Shown: positions 1 through 8,113, counted from the first letter of the stretch. The stretch: 30,841 nt of DNA from Chthonomonas sp. UBA2387 (GCA_002343445.1 DDSP01000081.1:1-30841), one strand, 5' to 3'. The notes: generated by a model not told the origin, from the sequence alone. Program-made: numbers and translations.

Positions 1-284
1 CGATCCTCACCCCCGGCCCCTCTTTTTCGCCGGGGTCGGTCTGGGCCGAGAACGGCTGCCGGGCTAAGGCGAGGGAGTTCGGAGAAGTCCTGGCAAACCG
101 TGCCCGCCTCGTTGCATGGACGCCATCCGATCCCATTAGGTAGATCTTGGGGAGGAAGTCTTCGTGGTCGGGATTCAGGGCACCATCTTCCTTTGGTCGT
201 TCTTGGAGGGGGTTCAGGCGCACCGGCATGTTTGGAGTTGTCGGAGCAAGCTCCTCCAACGCGAGGCAGTGTCAGAATTGAACG
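1..284. other. Left-edge non-coding stretch with REP-like fragment
   Basis: I see no convincing gene here on either strand. The short open frames are low-complexity shadows of GC-rich DNA. The first 40 bases contain the inverted repeat CCCCGGC (11-17) / GCCGGGG (29-35) around a T-run, and the start resembles the common intergenic repeat type beginning CCTCACCCCCGGCCCCTCT. A second small hairpin, GGAG-CAAG-CTCC, lies near 243-254. The stretch probably holds the 3' side of an upstream unit, a repeat remnant and the leader of the gene at 285. Confidence 0.4.
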
Positions 285-677
285 ATGGGCGCGTACTACA
301 TCGTGACCGATCTGGAAGTGCGAGCCCGTTTCGACATCGCGGTCCTTGATGTCGAACTCAGAAGAGCGGGCCTGCACGGGGGCACCTCCATTTGCAGGGG
401 CGTGTGGCAAGGGCAGTACAGCAGTTCCGAGCGATGCTGCAAACACCCTGCGGAAGCCCTAGACGAACTGCTTCGGATCGTCGAAGGTCTCGAAGGGGAG
501 GCGAGGGACCTCTGGAACCGAGCGGCCTCCCGTCGGTTCGATGTGGGGTTCGAGTGCTTCGACGAGCGCTTTGCTTCTCGGTGGCAAGTCGCCGCACCTT
601 TGCTGCGGAGGCTGGCCGAGGCCGATGGAGATCTCGTGGTGACCATCTATCGGGCGGACAACCCGAGATTGACGTGA
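285..677 (+). CDS. Hypothetical protein, 130 aa
   Basis: I do not recognise a family. The 130-residue product has an ordinary globular composition. It starts MGAYYIVTDLEV with an N-terminal beta-strand, has a Cys-rich middle (C47, C61, C62), and then a helical stretch from about residue 65 to 85 (EALDELLRIVEGL). It ends in a strand-like segment, DLVVTIYRADNP. There is no signal peptide and no membrane segment. The ATG at 285 has no strong Shine-Dalgarno, and GCGAGG lies rather far upstream. It is convergent with the peptidase gene ending at 728. Coding status rests on composition and on periodic third-position GC, so it is moderately certain. Function is unknown. Confidence 0.6.
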   Translation: MGAYYIVTDLEVRARFDIAVLDVELRRAGLHGGTSICRGVWQGQYSSSERCCKHPAEALDELLRIVEGLEGEARDLWNRAASRRFDVGFECFDERFASRWQVAAPLLRRLAEADGDLVVTIYRADNPRLT

Positions 678-727
678 TCCAGACCGGGGTGCCACGGTCT
701 GACCGGGCCCGACCACCATCCGCACAA

Positions 728-1627
728 CTACCTTCGCCCGGAACGCAGCCACTCCAACGCGTCGGCCACCACCTGGCCGGGGCTGCGCCCAACGACGTCC
801 CGAAACGCCACGTCGGTGTGGGTCGCCCCCAAGAAGCCCGCACCGAGCCGCTTCCAGAAGCTGCCCTCGGCATGGGCGCGCAAGAGGTCGCCCAGTCGGC
901 TCTCGCCGTACTGCAAAGCGAGGTACTCGCCCACGAGCCCGGCCTGACGATAGGCCAGCCAAACGCGGCGTCGATCGTCGGGCGCGTTGAACGCCTGTTC
1001 CAGCCGGTCGAGTGGCAGCCACTCTGCCGACCCGTAGTAGAACTCGCGTTCGGTGGACCGGTCGCGTCCGCCCTCCATCAGCACCGAGACGGCTTCCGAC
1101 AGCCATCGCGGCGCGTGCCCCCCGGAGGCGTTGATCGTGAGCACGTGGGCGTATTCGTGTCGCGTCGTGCGCCGCAGTTCGGGGCCGTTTCCGAGCAAAT
1201 GGACGGGCATGCAGACCTTCTCGTAAGGGTGCATGTCCACGCAGTACCCATACGGAGCGATCGCCCAGGGCGCGCGGGCTTCTTCGCGGAGCATGGTCAC
1301 GAGGGTCTTCGCCCCGTGCGGCAGACCGAGCCGTTGGGCGACTTCGTCGCAAGAGGCGACGACGACTTCGGCCAAATCCTGGACGGGCACCGGCCCCAGG
1401 TCGTCGGGGACGAACTCGAGGTCCAGCCAATCGGTGACCGGCGTGCGCTGGCCGTCCCTTCGCGTCAGCCACTCGGCCTCGATCATGCGGAACCAAGACA
1501 GGTAGATGCCCGCGTGCCCCGCCCCCTGCGTCGAGGCGACTTCGTAGGCTTCTGCCAAACGGTCCCAGTAGTAGTGTTCGATCGCCTGCTTCCACATGGC
1601 GTGGGGCAGGTCGCCGGGAAACGCCAT
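728..1627 (-). CDS. Gluzincin-type zinc metallopeptidase-like protein (HEYAH)
   Basis: The 299-aa product carries HEYAH at residues 157-161, an HExxH zinc site. It is followed after 16 residues by WLSEA (E178), the spacing and context of the third zinc ligand in gluzincins such as the peptidase MA-like group. A peptidase role is therefore likely but the substrate is unknown. I see no signal peptide, so the product is either cytoplasmic or leaves by another route. The ATG at 1627 overlaps the stop of the upstream lipoprotein gene (TAATG), so translation is probably coupled and the two proteins may act together. The N-terminal 100 residues match nothing I know. Confidence 0.75.
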   Translation of the reverse strand: MAFPGDLPHAMWKQAIEHYYWDRLAEAYEVASTQGAGHAGIYLSWFRMIEAEWLTRRDGQRTPVTDWLDLEFVPDDLGPVPVQDLAEVVVASCDEVAQRLGLPHGAKTLVTMLREEARAPWAIAPYGYCVDMHPYEKVCMPVHLLGNGPELRRTTRHEYAHVLTINASGGHAPRWLSEAVSVLMEGGRDRSTEREFYYGSAEWLPLDRLEQAFNAPDDRRRVWLAYRQAGLVGEYLALQYGESRLGDLLRAHAEGSFWKRLGAGFLGATHTDVAFRDVVGRSPGQVVADALEWLRSGRR

Positions 1628-2214
1628 TACTCGTCCCCGCCAGGAGGGGCGATGACGCCGCCCAAGGTGGTCACCGCCGATTCGATCTCGGCTTGGGCCG
1701 TCCGGATCTTTTCAAACACGGCGTCCACGCGGGGGCGCAGGTGTTCGCCCGTTTGGTCCAGCACGCCTTCGATCAGGCCGCGGCACTCCTGCAGTTCGTA
1801 GTGGGCGTCGTTGGCGGCGTCGATGGCCTTCAGGCGCATCTCGTCGGCCGCACCGAAGTCGGCTTCGACCGAGGCCTTGGAGGGCGAGGACACATGCTCG
1901 GAGAGCGTCGCGCCCACGCTGTCCAGCATGGCTTCGAGGTCGGTCAGGGCTTCGCCCGTTTCCGGTCCGAAGTCGGGCTCGTTCTTGAGCGCGTTGACCT
2001 CGGCATAGGCTTCGGCCACGGCGTCTTGCGCCAACTGAAGCTGGACCGCGCCACCGCGCAACTGCTCGAAGAGTCTGCCTTCGGGCGAACCATCGGCTTC
2101 GGCGTTGGCTTCGTTTGCGGCGCCCGGCTTCGGCGCAGGGTCGGAAGAGGGCTGTCCACACCCCGCGGCCAGCAACGCGAACGCTGCGAAGGTGAGGGTC
2201 CAAGGGTGACGCAC
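1627..2214 (-). CDS. Helical lipoprotein, 195 aa
   Basis: The N-terminus is a lipoprotein signal peptide: positively charged start, hydrophobic core, and the lipobox LAAGC with the lipidated cysteine at residue 19. A Pro/Ala/Glu-rich linker follows to about residue 45. The rest is strongly alpha-helical and acidic (for example LTDLEAMLDSVGATL and IRTAQAEIESAVTTL), suggesting a periplasmic helical bundle. No enzyme motif is visible. It is the first gene of a two-gene unit and overlaps the metallopeptidase gene by one base. It is divergent from the ChaN-like gene, whose start lies about 50 bases away. The family is unknown. Confidence 0.75.
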   Translation of the reverse strand: MRHPWTLTFAAFALLAAGCGQPSSDPAPKPGAANEANAEADGSPEGRLFEQLRGGAVQLQLAQDAVAEAYAEVNALKNEPDFGPETGEALTDLEAMLDSVGATLSEHVSSPSKASVEADFGAADEMRLKAIDAANDAHYELQECRGLIEGVLDQTGEHLRPRVDAVFEKIRTAQAEIESAVTTLGGVIAPPGGDE

Positions 2215-2250
2215 GATGGGCTGATCCTACCCTTAGGGAGCCCGTCTTCG

Positions 2251-2268
2251 GCTAGACTTTGCACCGTG
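2251..2268 (+). promoter_or_regulatory. Possible leaderless -10 element for the ChaN-like gene
   Basis: TAGACT at 2253-2258 lies only seven bases before the GTG at 2266. Transcription starting 6-8 bases downstream would begin at or next to the start codon. No Shine-Dalgarno is present, and I find no -35 close to consensus. This agrees with a leaderless mRNA but does not prove one. Confidence 0.35.
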
Positions 2269-3165
2269 ACGACTTTGACGCTCGCTTTGGGGCTGGCCCT
2301 GGGCCAGACCGCTCCTGCCGCAGAGGCCCCGGACCCCTACCGCCTGAAGATCGGACGATCTGGCGAGATCGCCATCCGCGCGGGAGACATGGTGGACACC
2401 GCGACGGGGCGCGTGGTGACTCCTGACGACATCGCCAAAGCAGCCTCCGGCCACCGCTGGGTGTATCTGGGCGAATCGCACGACAACGCCCTTCACCACC
2501 AGATGCAGGCCGCGATCATCGAGGCGCTCGCCAAAACCGGACGCCCGACCGTCGTCGGCTTCGAGATGTTCACGCGCCCGGTGCAGGACCGCTTGAACGC
2601 GTGGACGCTAGGCTGGCAAAGCGAGGCCGAGTTCATCGAGAGCAGCGAGTGGAAGACCCAGTGGGGGTTCGACTTCGCCTTGTATCGCCCCATCTTCGAG
2701 GCGACCAAGAAACACCGTCTGCCCATGGTCGCGCTGAACGTCCCCCGCGATTGGGTGCGCCAAGTGGGCCGCGAAGGGCTCGGGGCCCTGACTCCGGAGC
2801 AGCGCGCCTCGCTGCCCGAGCAGTTCGACCTGAACAACCAAGGACACCGAGCCGTGTTCGGCGCCTTGATGGGCGGCCACCCGCCGACGGGCACGCGCGG
2901 CGAGAGCATCTATTCCGCCCAAGTGTTGTGGGACGTGGGTATGGCCGATTCGGCGATCAAGTACATGGAAGCCCTGCCGCGCTACGATGGCGTGATGGCC
3001 GTGGTGGCCGGTTCCGGCCACGTGATGTACGGTCAGGGAATCAACTGGCGGATCTCGCAGCGCACCGGCGAACGGGGCATCACCGTGACGATGGTGGCCG
3101 CGACCGATTCGATCACCGTCTCGCGCGGGCTGGGCGATTACGTCTACGTCGCGCCCGGCAAGTAA
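2266..3165 (+). CDS. ChaN-like (DUF399 family) haem-uptake-type lipoprotein homologue
   Basis: The product is 299 aa from the GTG start, which opens a hydrophobic signal-like N-terminus (LTLALGLALGQTAPAAEA). The frame stays open further upstream, but the GTG is the only start that places the signal peptide at the N-terminus. The domain opens with VYLGESHDN (GESH at 69-72) and FEMF, followed by repeated His/Trp-rich segments and AGSGHVMYGQGI near the C-terminus. This is the layout of the ChaN/DUF399 family, whose best-known member is a Campylobacter haem-binding outer-membrane lipoprotein. There is no lipobox cysteine here, so the protein is probably soluble in the periplasm or held by its signal. 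Haem binding is inferred from family only. Confidence 0.75.
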   Translation: MTTLTLALGLALGQTAPAAEAPDPYRLKIGRSGEIAIRAGDMVDTATGRVVTPDDIAKAASGHRWVYLGESHDNALHHQMQAAIIEALAKTGRPTVVGFEMFTRPVQDRLNAWTLGWQSEAEFIESSEWKTQWGFDFALYRPIFEATKKHRLPMVALNVPRDWVRQVGREGLGALTPEQRASLPEQFDLNNQGHRAVFGALMGGHPPTGTRGESIYSAQVLWDVGMADSAIKYMEALPRYDGVMAVVAGSGHVMYGQGINWRISQRTGERGITVTMVAATDSITVSRGLGDYVYVAPGK

Positions 3166-3180
3166 AGGCAAGTTCTGGAA

Positions 3181-3234
3181 GGGCGAGCCTTGGCGAGCCG
3201 AACCGGCTGGGTTCTTGCTCGCCAAGCTTCGCCC
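3181..3234. terminator. Long imperfect hairpin between convergent genes
   Basis: Two 18-base arms (3181-3198 and 3217-3234) pair with two mismatches around an 18-base loop. There is no T-run on either side, so it is not a canonical intrinsic terminator. Its position between two converging 3' ends suggests a bidirectional transcript end or 3' stabiliser. Confidence 0.5.
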
Positions 3235-3244
3235 TCAAGGCACG

Positions 3245-4483
3245 TTAGATCAGTTTGGTCTGTCCGGGGTGGGCGACTGCGGCTACGGGCACTTCCCCGA
3301 ACTGCAACACCTTCGGTGCGAGCACTTCCTTCGAGGCGAGGCCCTGGTCCCAAGTCACTTCTTGGCCCGTGTACGCGGCCATGCGCCCGAGGATCGCCGT
3401 GAACGTGGCGTCGGCCACTTGGCGTCCCTCGTTGATCGGCTTGCCCGACTTGATCGCTTCGATCAGGTGGCGGTGCTCCTGCACGTAGGGGTTCGGCCGA
3501 TCCCCATCGAACCGCCAGGCGTTCTCGCCGACGATGCGCGTGTTGGCGTTCGACGTGCCCTTGGTGCCGATGATGGACTCGGAGACGCGCGAGGCCGTGC
3601 CGTCGATCTGGCGGCACATGGAGATCATCTTCGCGCCGTTCGCATACTCGAACTCGGTGGCGAAGTGGTCGAAGATGTGACCGTACGCGGCGTCGGTGCG
3701 GCATTGGCGGCCCGCAAGGCTGATCGCCTTGACCGGGTGCGCGTTCATCGCCCAGTTGCACACGTCGATGTTGTGGACGTGTTGCTCCACGATGTGGTCG
3801 CCCGAGAGCCAGGAGAAATAGAGCCAGTTGCGGAGTTGCCACTCCATGTCGGTCCAGTTGGGTTGGCGCGGGTTCATCCACAGGCCGCCCTGGTTCCAAT
3901 AGGCGTAGGAGGCCACCACGTCGCCCATTTGGCCATCGTGGATGCGGTTCATGCACTCGCGATAGGCGAGATCGTGGCGGCGCTGCGTCCCGGCGACGAT
4001 GCAAAGGCCCTTCTTGGTTGCCGAGTCCGACGACTCGTACACCGAGTGGATCCCGGGGGCGTCCACCGCCACGGGCTTCTCCATGAACACGTGCTTGCCT
4101 GCGGCGATCGCGGCGGCGAGGTGCGCGGGGCGGAAGCCGGGAGGCGTGGCCAGAATGATGATGTCCACATCCGTCTTGGCCACCTTCTCAAAGGCGTCCC
4201 AACCGCTGAACGCATGGTCGTCGGCGACTTTGTAGCGCTCCTTCAGGTTGTCGCGGAGCTGGTTTCGCGAGCCGTTGAGCCGGTCGGGGAACAGGTCGCC
4301 CATCGCCCAGATCTCGACGGAGGGGTCGGCCCCGGCGCAGTCCATGGCGGCGCCGGTGCCGCGACCGCCGCACCCGATCAAGCCCACCTTGAGGGTTTCC
4401 TTCACCGAAGCGTGCACAAATCGAGGGGCCACCGTCGCAGCGGCCGCAACCGTCGAACCCAACATGAACTGACGTCGCGTCAT
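3245..4483 (-). CDS. Gfo/Idh/MocA-family oxidoreductase with Tat signal
   Basis: The 412-aa product starts at the ATG at 4483, preceded by GGAAG. This start places a twin-arginine signal (MTRRQFMLGSTVAAAATV) at the N-terminus, and upstream in-frame starts would bury it. After it comes the Rossmann nucleotide-binding motif GLIGCGGRG (34-42). Next is MEKPVAVD (EKP at 135-137), the family signature holding the catalytic lysine. The C-terminal half has the usual alpha/beta sheet with a DHIVEQHVHNID segment. These enzymes oxidise or reduce sugars and cyclitols with NAD(P), and Tat-exported members are common in Planctomycetes and related phyla. The substrate is unknown. Confidence 0.9.
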   Translation of the reverse strand: MTRRQFMLGSTVAAAATVAPRFVHASVKETLKVGLIGCGGRGTGAAMDCAGADPSVEIWAMGDLFPDRLNGSRNQLRDNLKERYKVADDHAFSGWDAFEKVAKTDVDIIILATPPGFRPAHLAAAIAAGKHVFMEKPVAVDAPGIHSVYESSDSATKKGLCIVAGTQRRHDLAYRECMNRIHDGQMGDVVASYAYWNQGGLWMNPRQPNWTDMEWQLRNWLYFSWLSGDHIVEQHVHNIDVCNWAMNAHPVKAISLAGRQCRTDAAYGHIFDHFATEFEYANGAKMISMCRQIDGTASRVSESIIGTKGTSNANTRIVGENAWRFDGDRPNPYVQEHRHLIEAIKSGKPINEGRQVADATFTAILGRMAAYTGQEVTWDQGLASKEVLAPKVLQFGEVPVAAVAHPGQTKLI

Positions 4484-4563
4484 GCTTCCATTTTGGCCCC
4501 ATCCAATGGCCGTTCCTGCCGGATTCGGTTGACGTTTTGCGATTGTTGCCGCGTTCCAGTGAA

Positions 4564-4926
4564 ATGCCAACTCCAAACCACGCCGCGCTGGTAGACCATG
4601 CGGCCCAGTGCGCGGCCATCGCGAACTTCTGGTTCCTTGGCGTCGCGGGCTCCGTGACCGCCACGGGCTTCTTTGTGGACGCTCAAGGCCGACGCACCGG
4701 CGGCTCGTTCAGCACCACCATCCCCGTCGCAAACGGCTCGAACGACCCCGTGCGGATCGCCTCGGTCCCGGCCGATGCCGTCGGAGCGATCGTCAGGCTC
4801 AGCGGAGCCACCTACTTCGACCTCTCGCAGGACGCCTTCGGGACGGACTTCAAGACCAACTACGCCCGCTATCCGCAGTACGCGTCCGGCGTGAACGTGG
4901 CCCTTGGCCAGGTGCAGGTGGCCTAG
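4564..4926 (+). CDS. Probable phage structural protein, 120 aa
   Basis: The product is 120 aa from the ATG at 4564. An in-frame ATG nine codons upstream at 4537 is possible but adds an arginine-rich, non-conserved start. The sequence is beta-rich and small-residue-rich (TGGSFSTTIPVANGSNDPV, then VGAIVRLSGATYFDL), as in virion decoration or tail proteins. It is followed at two bases by a clear tail-fibre-like gene, and that neighbour is the main reason for the assignment. On its own it would be a hypothetical protein. It is divergent from the oxidoreductase gene. Confidence 0.55.
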   Translation: MPTPNHAALVDHAAQCAAIANFWFLGVAGSVTATGFFVDAQGRRTGGSFSTTIPVANGSNDPVRIASVPADAVGAIVRLSGATYFDLSQDAFGTDFKTNYARYPQYASGVNVALGQVQVA

Positions 4927-4928
4927 GC

Positions 4929-5438
4929 ATGCCGACGCTCTTCTCCGAAAGGCCGCTCCGGAGCGGTCAGCCCGTCGCCGGCGGAGGCGCCGACCACGTG
5001 CTCTACACCGACGCTTCGGCTCGGCTGATCGCCGGTCCCGCCTCCGGCGCAGTCAGCGCCAAGCTCGAGTCCACCTCGTCGCACGCCCAGTTCACGCTCA
5101 CGTCGCCCTCCGGTTCGGAGTCAAGGTTCCGAATGAGCGACGGCACGTTGCGCTGGGAGTTCGGGCGCACGGGCGGGAACGACTTCTTCGTCTACTCCTA
5201 CGCCTTGGCCGAGTTCGTGCTGCGGCTCTCCGGTTCGACGGGTCATGTGGGCATCCGCACGACCTCGCCGACCGCGCCCCTCGACGTCAACGGCAACACG
5301 TTCAGGCTGCGCCTTTCCAAGACTCCGTCCTCCGCCACCGACACGGGCAATGCTGGCGACATTGCTTGGGACGCCGGCTACATCTACGTTTGCACCGCTT
5401 TGAACACGTGGAAGAGGGCCGCCCTCGCCACTTGGTAA
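4929..5438 (+). CDS. Phage tail-fibre-like protein
   Basis: The product is 169 aa. Its middle contains GHVGIRTTSPTAPLDVNGN, the 'G-I-G-T-T-x-P-x-x-x-L-D-V-x-G' motif found in many phage tail fibres and host-interaction proteins just before the C-terminal part. The end, DIAWDAGYIYVCTALNTWKR then AALATW, is likewise typical of phage minor structural or fibre proteins. It starts two bases after the preceding stop, so it belongs to the same transcript. At 169 aa it is short for a complete fibre and may be a distal domain or a reduced form. No endopeptidase chaperone domain is visible. Confidence 0.7.
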   Translation: MPTLFSERPLRSGQPVAGGGADHVLYTDASARLIAGPASGAVSAKLESTSSHAQFTLTSPSGSESRFRMSDGTLRWEFGRTGGNDFFVYSYALAEFVLRLSGSTGHVGIRTTSPTAPLDVNGNTFRLRLSKTPSSATDTGNAGDIAWDAGYIYVCTALNTWKRAALATW

Positions 5439-5443
5439 CCCTA

Positions 5444-5650
5444 ATGGACACTTACTCGATCGAGATCCCCGAAACCGCCGCCGAGGCGCTCTGCGAAACG
5501 CTCGGATTCACCGGCACCGCCGAGGAGCGCCACGGCCGCTTGGAGGCTTACCTTTCGTCCGTCGTCGCCTCGGAGGTGCGGCGGGTGCTGAAGGCCAAGG
5601 CGCTGGCCGACGCCGAGGCCGACTTCGAAGCCAGGCACGCCGGAATCTGA
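5444..5650 (+). CDS. Small acidic helical protein following the tail-fibre gene
   Basis: This 68-aa protein starts at 5444, five bases after the tail-fibre stop. It begins with a strand (MDTYSIEIPE) and continues as two helices rich in Ala, Glu and Arg (RLEAYLSSVVASEVRRVLKA). Small proteins of this size and shape commonly follow phage fibre genes, and I take it as the third gene of that module. Function is unknown. No membrane segment or signal is present. Confidence 0.6.
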   Translation: MDTYSIEIPETAAEALCETLGFTGTAEERHGRLEAYLSSVVASEVRRVLKAKALADAEADFEARHAGI

Positions 5651-5845
5651 ACGCAAGATGACAAATGGCCAAATTCTCGATCCCTGCGAAGGATTCGGGG
5701 GTTTGGCGGGTTTGTACGGGTGTCAGGAAACTGAAGGGAGAGTCGATGTGGGCCGTTTTCGAGGGGAGCCGGCTCATTCGTTCCGCACGGGGGGTGTCGT
5801 TCCCCACACCCCCCAACTTATCCTGCGCCGAACCCTGAAGAAGGC
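5651..5845. other. Non-coding gap with a GC hairpin
   Basis: No gene is visible. Near 5790-5815 the arms GGGGGGTGT and ACACCCCCC pair around an eight-base loop. There is no following T-run, so if it ends the phage-like transcript it does so as a structure rather than a canonical intrinsic terminator. Confidence 0.45.
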
Positions 5846-5874
5846 TTGACGCCAAGCCAAAGAACCGCTATGAT
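5846..5874 (+). promoter_or_regulatory. Sigma-70-type promoter
   Basis: TTGACG (5846-5851), a 17-base spacer, then TATGAT (5869-5874): five of six consensus bases in each box at the ideal spacing. The transcript would start near 5881 and leave a leader of about 40 bases before the GTG at 5920. Confidence 0.75.
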
Positions 5875-5919
5875 GGAAAGGCGACGCGACGAACTGTCGC
5901 CGAGCTTTCGGGGTGTCGA

Positions 5920-6357
5920 GTGCTAGGACCCATTGCAAACTTCATTTGGCGGATTCTGTCGTTGATTTCGTTCCTCATCGGTGCGGGCTGCATGATCTAT
6001 GCGGTCAGCTATTTCGGGGGCTTCCTCAAGATCAGCGAGGACGTGCGGTACGCCATCAGCTCCCAGAACTTCGCCACGGTCTCGGCGCACCTCGCCAACG
6101 CCCAACTCGTTCAAGCCACCACGGGCGTGTTCGTGGGGCTCTCGTTCGCGTTCTTCGGGGCTGGCATGGTCCTTCAAGGCGTCGCGTCGGGCGACGAGAA
6201 GCTGGAGAGCGACGTCCGAGCCCGACTGGCGATGAGCCGCACGCTTCCGGGAGCCATCGTGTTCCTCTGCGCCGCCATCCTCATCGCGTGGTGCACGGCC
6301 AGCAGCGCCTCCCATGTCGCTCTCCCCGAGACCAAAGCCGCAGCCGCAAACCCCTAA
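5920..6357 (+). CDS. Small integral membrane protein, 145 aa
   Basis: The GTG start at 5920 gives a product with three hydrophobic segments, at about residues 11-33 (SLISFLIGAGCMIYAVSYFG), 66-88 (TTGVFVGLSFAFFGAGMVL) and 110-128. A charged loop (ASGDEKLESDVRAR) lies between the last two. No family is recognised. A strong promoter lies 45-75 bases upstream. The gene ends 43 bases before the redox fusion gene and could be read with it. Confidence 0.75.
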   Translation: MLGPIANFIWRILSLISFLIGAGCMIYAVSYFGGFLKISEDVRYAISSQNFATVSAHLANAQLVQATTGVFVGLSFAFFGAGMVLQGVASGDEKLESDVRARLAMSRTLPGAIVFLCAAILIAWCTASSASHVALPETKAAAANP

Positions 6358-6400
6358 CCGATCGTTGACGCGGGATTCTTGTATCCTTGCGGGACGCATC

Positions 6401-8113
6401 ATGGACACCCTGCGCACGCTGCTCAAAGTCGCGCCACTGCTGGCGTTGCCCGTCGCTCTCGGCCTGACCGCTCGCGAGGCAGCCCCCGGGGAAGCCAAGG
6501 CCCGCGTCGTGCTCGTGTGGAGCACCGATTGCCCGGTCGCCTCGCGCTATACCGAACGGCTCGGCCAGATCGTCGCCGACTACCGGGCGAAAGGTGTCAG
6601 CTTCGAAGCCCTGTTCCCCAACGATCTCGAATCCACCGACGGCGTGAAGCGCTATCTGGACGAAAGAGGCCTCGACCTGACGTGGTCGCTCGACCACGGT
6701 GCGACGGAAGCCAAGTCCCTGGGAGCGGAGCGCATCCCCACGGTGTTCGTGTTCGATGCCGACGGGCGCAAGGTGTACCAAGGCGCATTGGACAACCACA
6801 AGGACCCCACATTGGCGCGGAAGCCCTACCTTCGGGAGGCGCTCGACCATGCGTTGGCGGGCAAGAAGGGAACGCTGCCTTCGACCACGCCGGAAGGTTG
6901 CGTCCTGATGCCGGGGGCGCCGCTGCCCAAGCCCAGCGAGATTTCCTACGCGGAGCACGTCGCTCCGATCCTGGCCAAGCAGTGCCTCTCGTGCCACCGA
7001 CCGGGCGAAGTCGCCCCGTTCTCGCTGGTCGGCTACGAGAACGCGCGCAAGTGGGCGCCGATGATCGCTCTGACCACCGAACGGGGCAAGATGCCCCCGT
7101 GGAAAGCCGCCCACGGCTACGGCGAGTTTGTCGGCGAGATGCGGCTGACCGACTGGGAGCGGGACACCCTCAAAGCTTGGTCCGTTGCCGGTGCGCCCCG
7201 AGGGGATGCGGCCAAGGAGCCGCCGACGCCGACGTTCTCCTCCGAATGGACGCTCGGCGAGCCCTCGTATGTGGCGAGCATGCCCCAGCCATTCAAACTG
7301 CCAGCGGGAGGCGGCGACGTCTACCGCAACTTCGTCATCAAGACCGACTTCAAAGAAACCAAGTGGATCACGGCCATGGACGTCCGGCCCGGCAACAAAA
7401 AGGTCGTCCACCACGTCATCGCGTTCCTCGACGAGCGGGGCCACTCGCACGCCATGAATCGGAGGGACAACGACGGTCAGGACGGCTACACCACGTTCGG
7501 CGGCGTCGGCTTCAACCCGAGCGGAGCACTCGGGGGATGGGCGCCCGGACTGCGGCCCCAGCACACACCCGCCGGGTCGGCCTTCGAACTCAAGCCGGGA
7601 ACCACCCTCGTGCTTCAGGTCCACTACCACCCCTCGGGCAAGGAAGAAACGGACCAGACCAAGGTGGGGCTGTACTTCGCAGACAAAACGCCCACCAAGC
7701 CCATGACGCTTGCGTGGATCGCGAACCCCCTGTTCCGAATTCCAGCAGGCGCGTCGGCCCACCCGGTCAGCATGCAGTACCCCGTCCGCGCCGATGTGAC
7801 GCTCCACAGCGTGATGCCGCACATGCACCTCTTGGGTCGCCAAATGAAGGTGTGGGCCAGCCTCCCCGACGGCACGACCCGCCCGATCATCTGGATCAAG
7901 GATTGGGACTTCAATTGGCAGTTGAACTACGCGCTCAAGGAGCCGATGTTCTTGCCCCGAGGTTCGCGGATCCATTTGGAGGCCGTCTACGACAACTCGA
8001 AAGACAACCCCAACAACCCCAACGACCCGCCCAAGGATGTGCGGTGGGGCGAGGCCACGACCGACGAGATGTTCCTGTTGGTGGCTGCAGTGACGCCCGG
8101 GCGCATGGAGTGA
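6401..8113 (+). CDS. Thioredoxin-cytochrome c-copper type II monooxygenase fusion protein
   Basis: The 570-aa product has a signal peptide (1-25). A thioredoxin-like domain follows (about 35-155) with a single cysteine in TDCPVAS (C44) and cis-Pro context RIPTVFVFD. Then comes a mono-haem c domain with CLSCH (195-199) and a probable axial Met in GKMPPWKA (M231). The C-terminal half is a PHM/DBM-type copper monooxygenase: HH at 337-338, H408 in VHYH, H474/H476 in PHMH, and M557 in TTDEMF, which matches the CuH and CuM ligand set of peptidylglycine monooxygenase. The predicted role is periplasmic copper-dependent hydroxylation fed by a fused haem and thiol domain. The substrate is unknown. The start at 6401 is the one that gives a signal peptide. 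Confidence 0.88.
   Translation: MDTLRTLLKVAPLLALPVALGLTAREAAPGEAKARVVLVWSTDCPVASRYTERLGQIVADYRAKGVSFEALFPNDLESTDGVKRYLDERGLDLTWSLDHGATEAKSLGAERIPTVFVFDADGRKVYQGALDNHKDPTLARKPYLREALDHALAGKKGTLPSTTPEGCVLMPGAPLPKPSEISYAEHVAPILAKQCLSCHRPGEVAPFSLVGYENARKWAPMIALTTERGKMPPWKAAHGYGEFVGEMRLTDWERDTLKAWSVAGAPRGDAAKEPPTPTFSSEWTLGEPSYVASMPQPFKLPAGGGDVYRNFVIKTDFKETKWITAMDVRPGNKKVVHHVIAFLDERGHSHAMNRRDNDGQDGYTTFGGVGFNPSGALGGWAPGLRPQHTPAGSAFELKPGTTLVLQVHYHPSGKEETDQTKVGLYFADKTPTKPMTLAWIANPLFRIPAGASAHPVSMQYPVRADVTLHSVMPHMHLLGRQMKVWASLPDGTTRPIIWIKDWDFNWQLNYALKEPMFLPRGSRIHLEAVYDNSKDNPNNPNDPPKDVRWGEATTDEMFLLVAAVTPGRME

Noticed and set aside
392..1801. 469-codon plus-strand open frame
   Set aside because: It lies opposite the HEYAH peptidase and lipoprotein genes and shows no domain or signal.
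4537..4563. Earlier ATG for the first phage-like gene
   Set aside because: It adds only MRLLPRSSE, with no ribosome site. I prefer 4564 but cannot exclude it.
6365..6387. TTGACG and TATCCT upstream of the Trx-copper fusion as a promoter
   Set aside because: The spacer is only 11 bases, too short for sigma-70. The gene may be read from the promoter at 5846.
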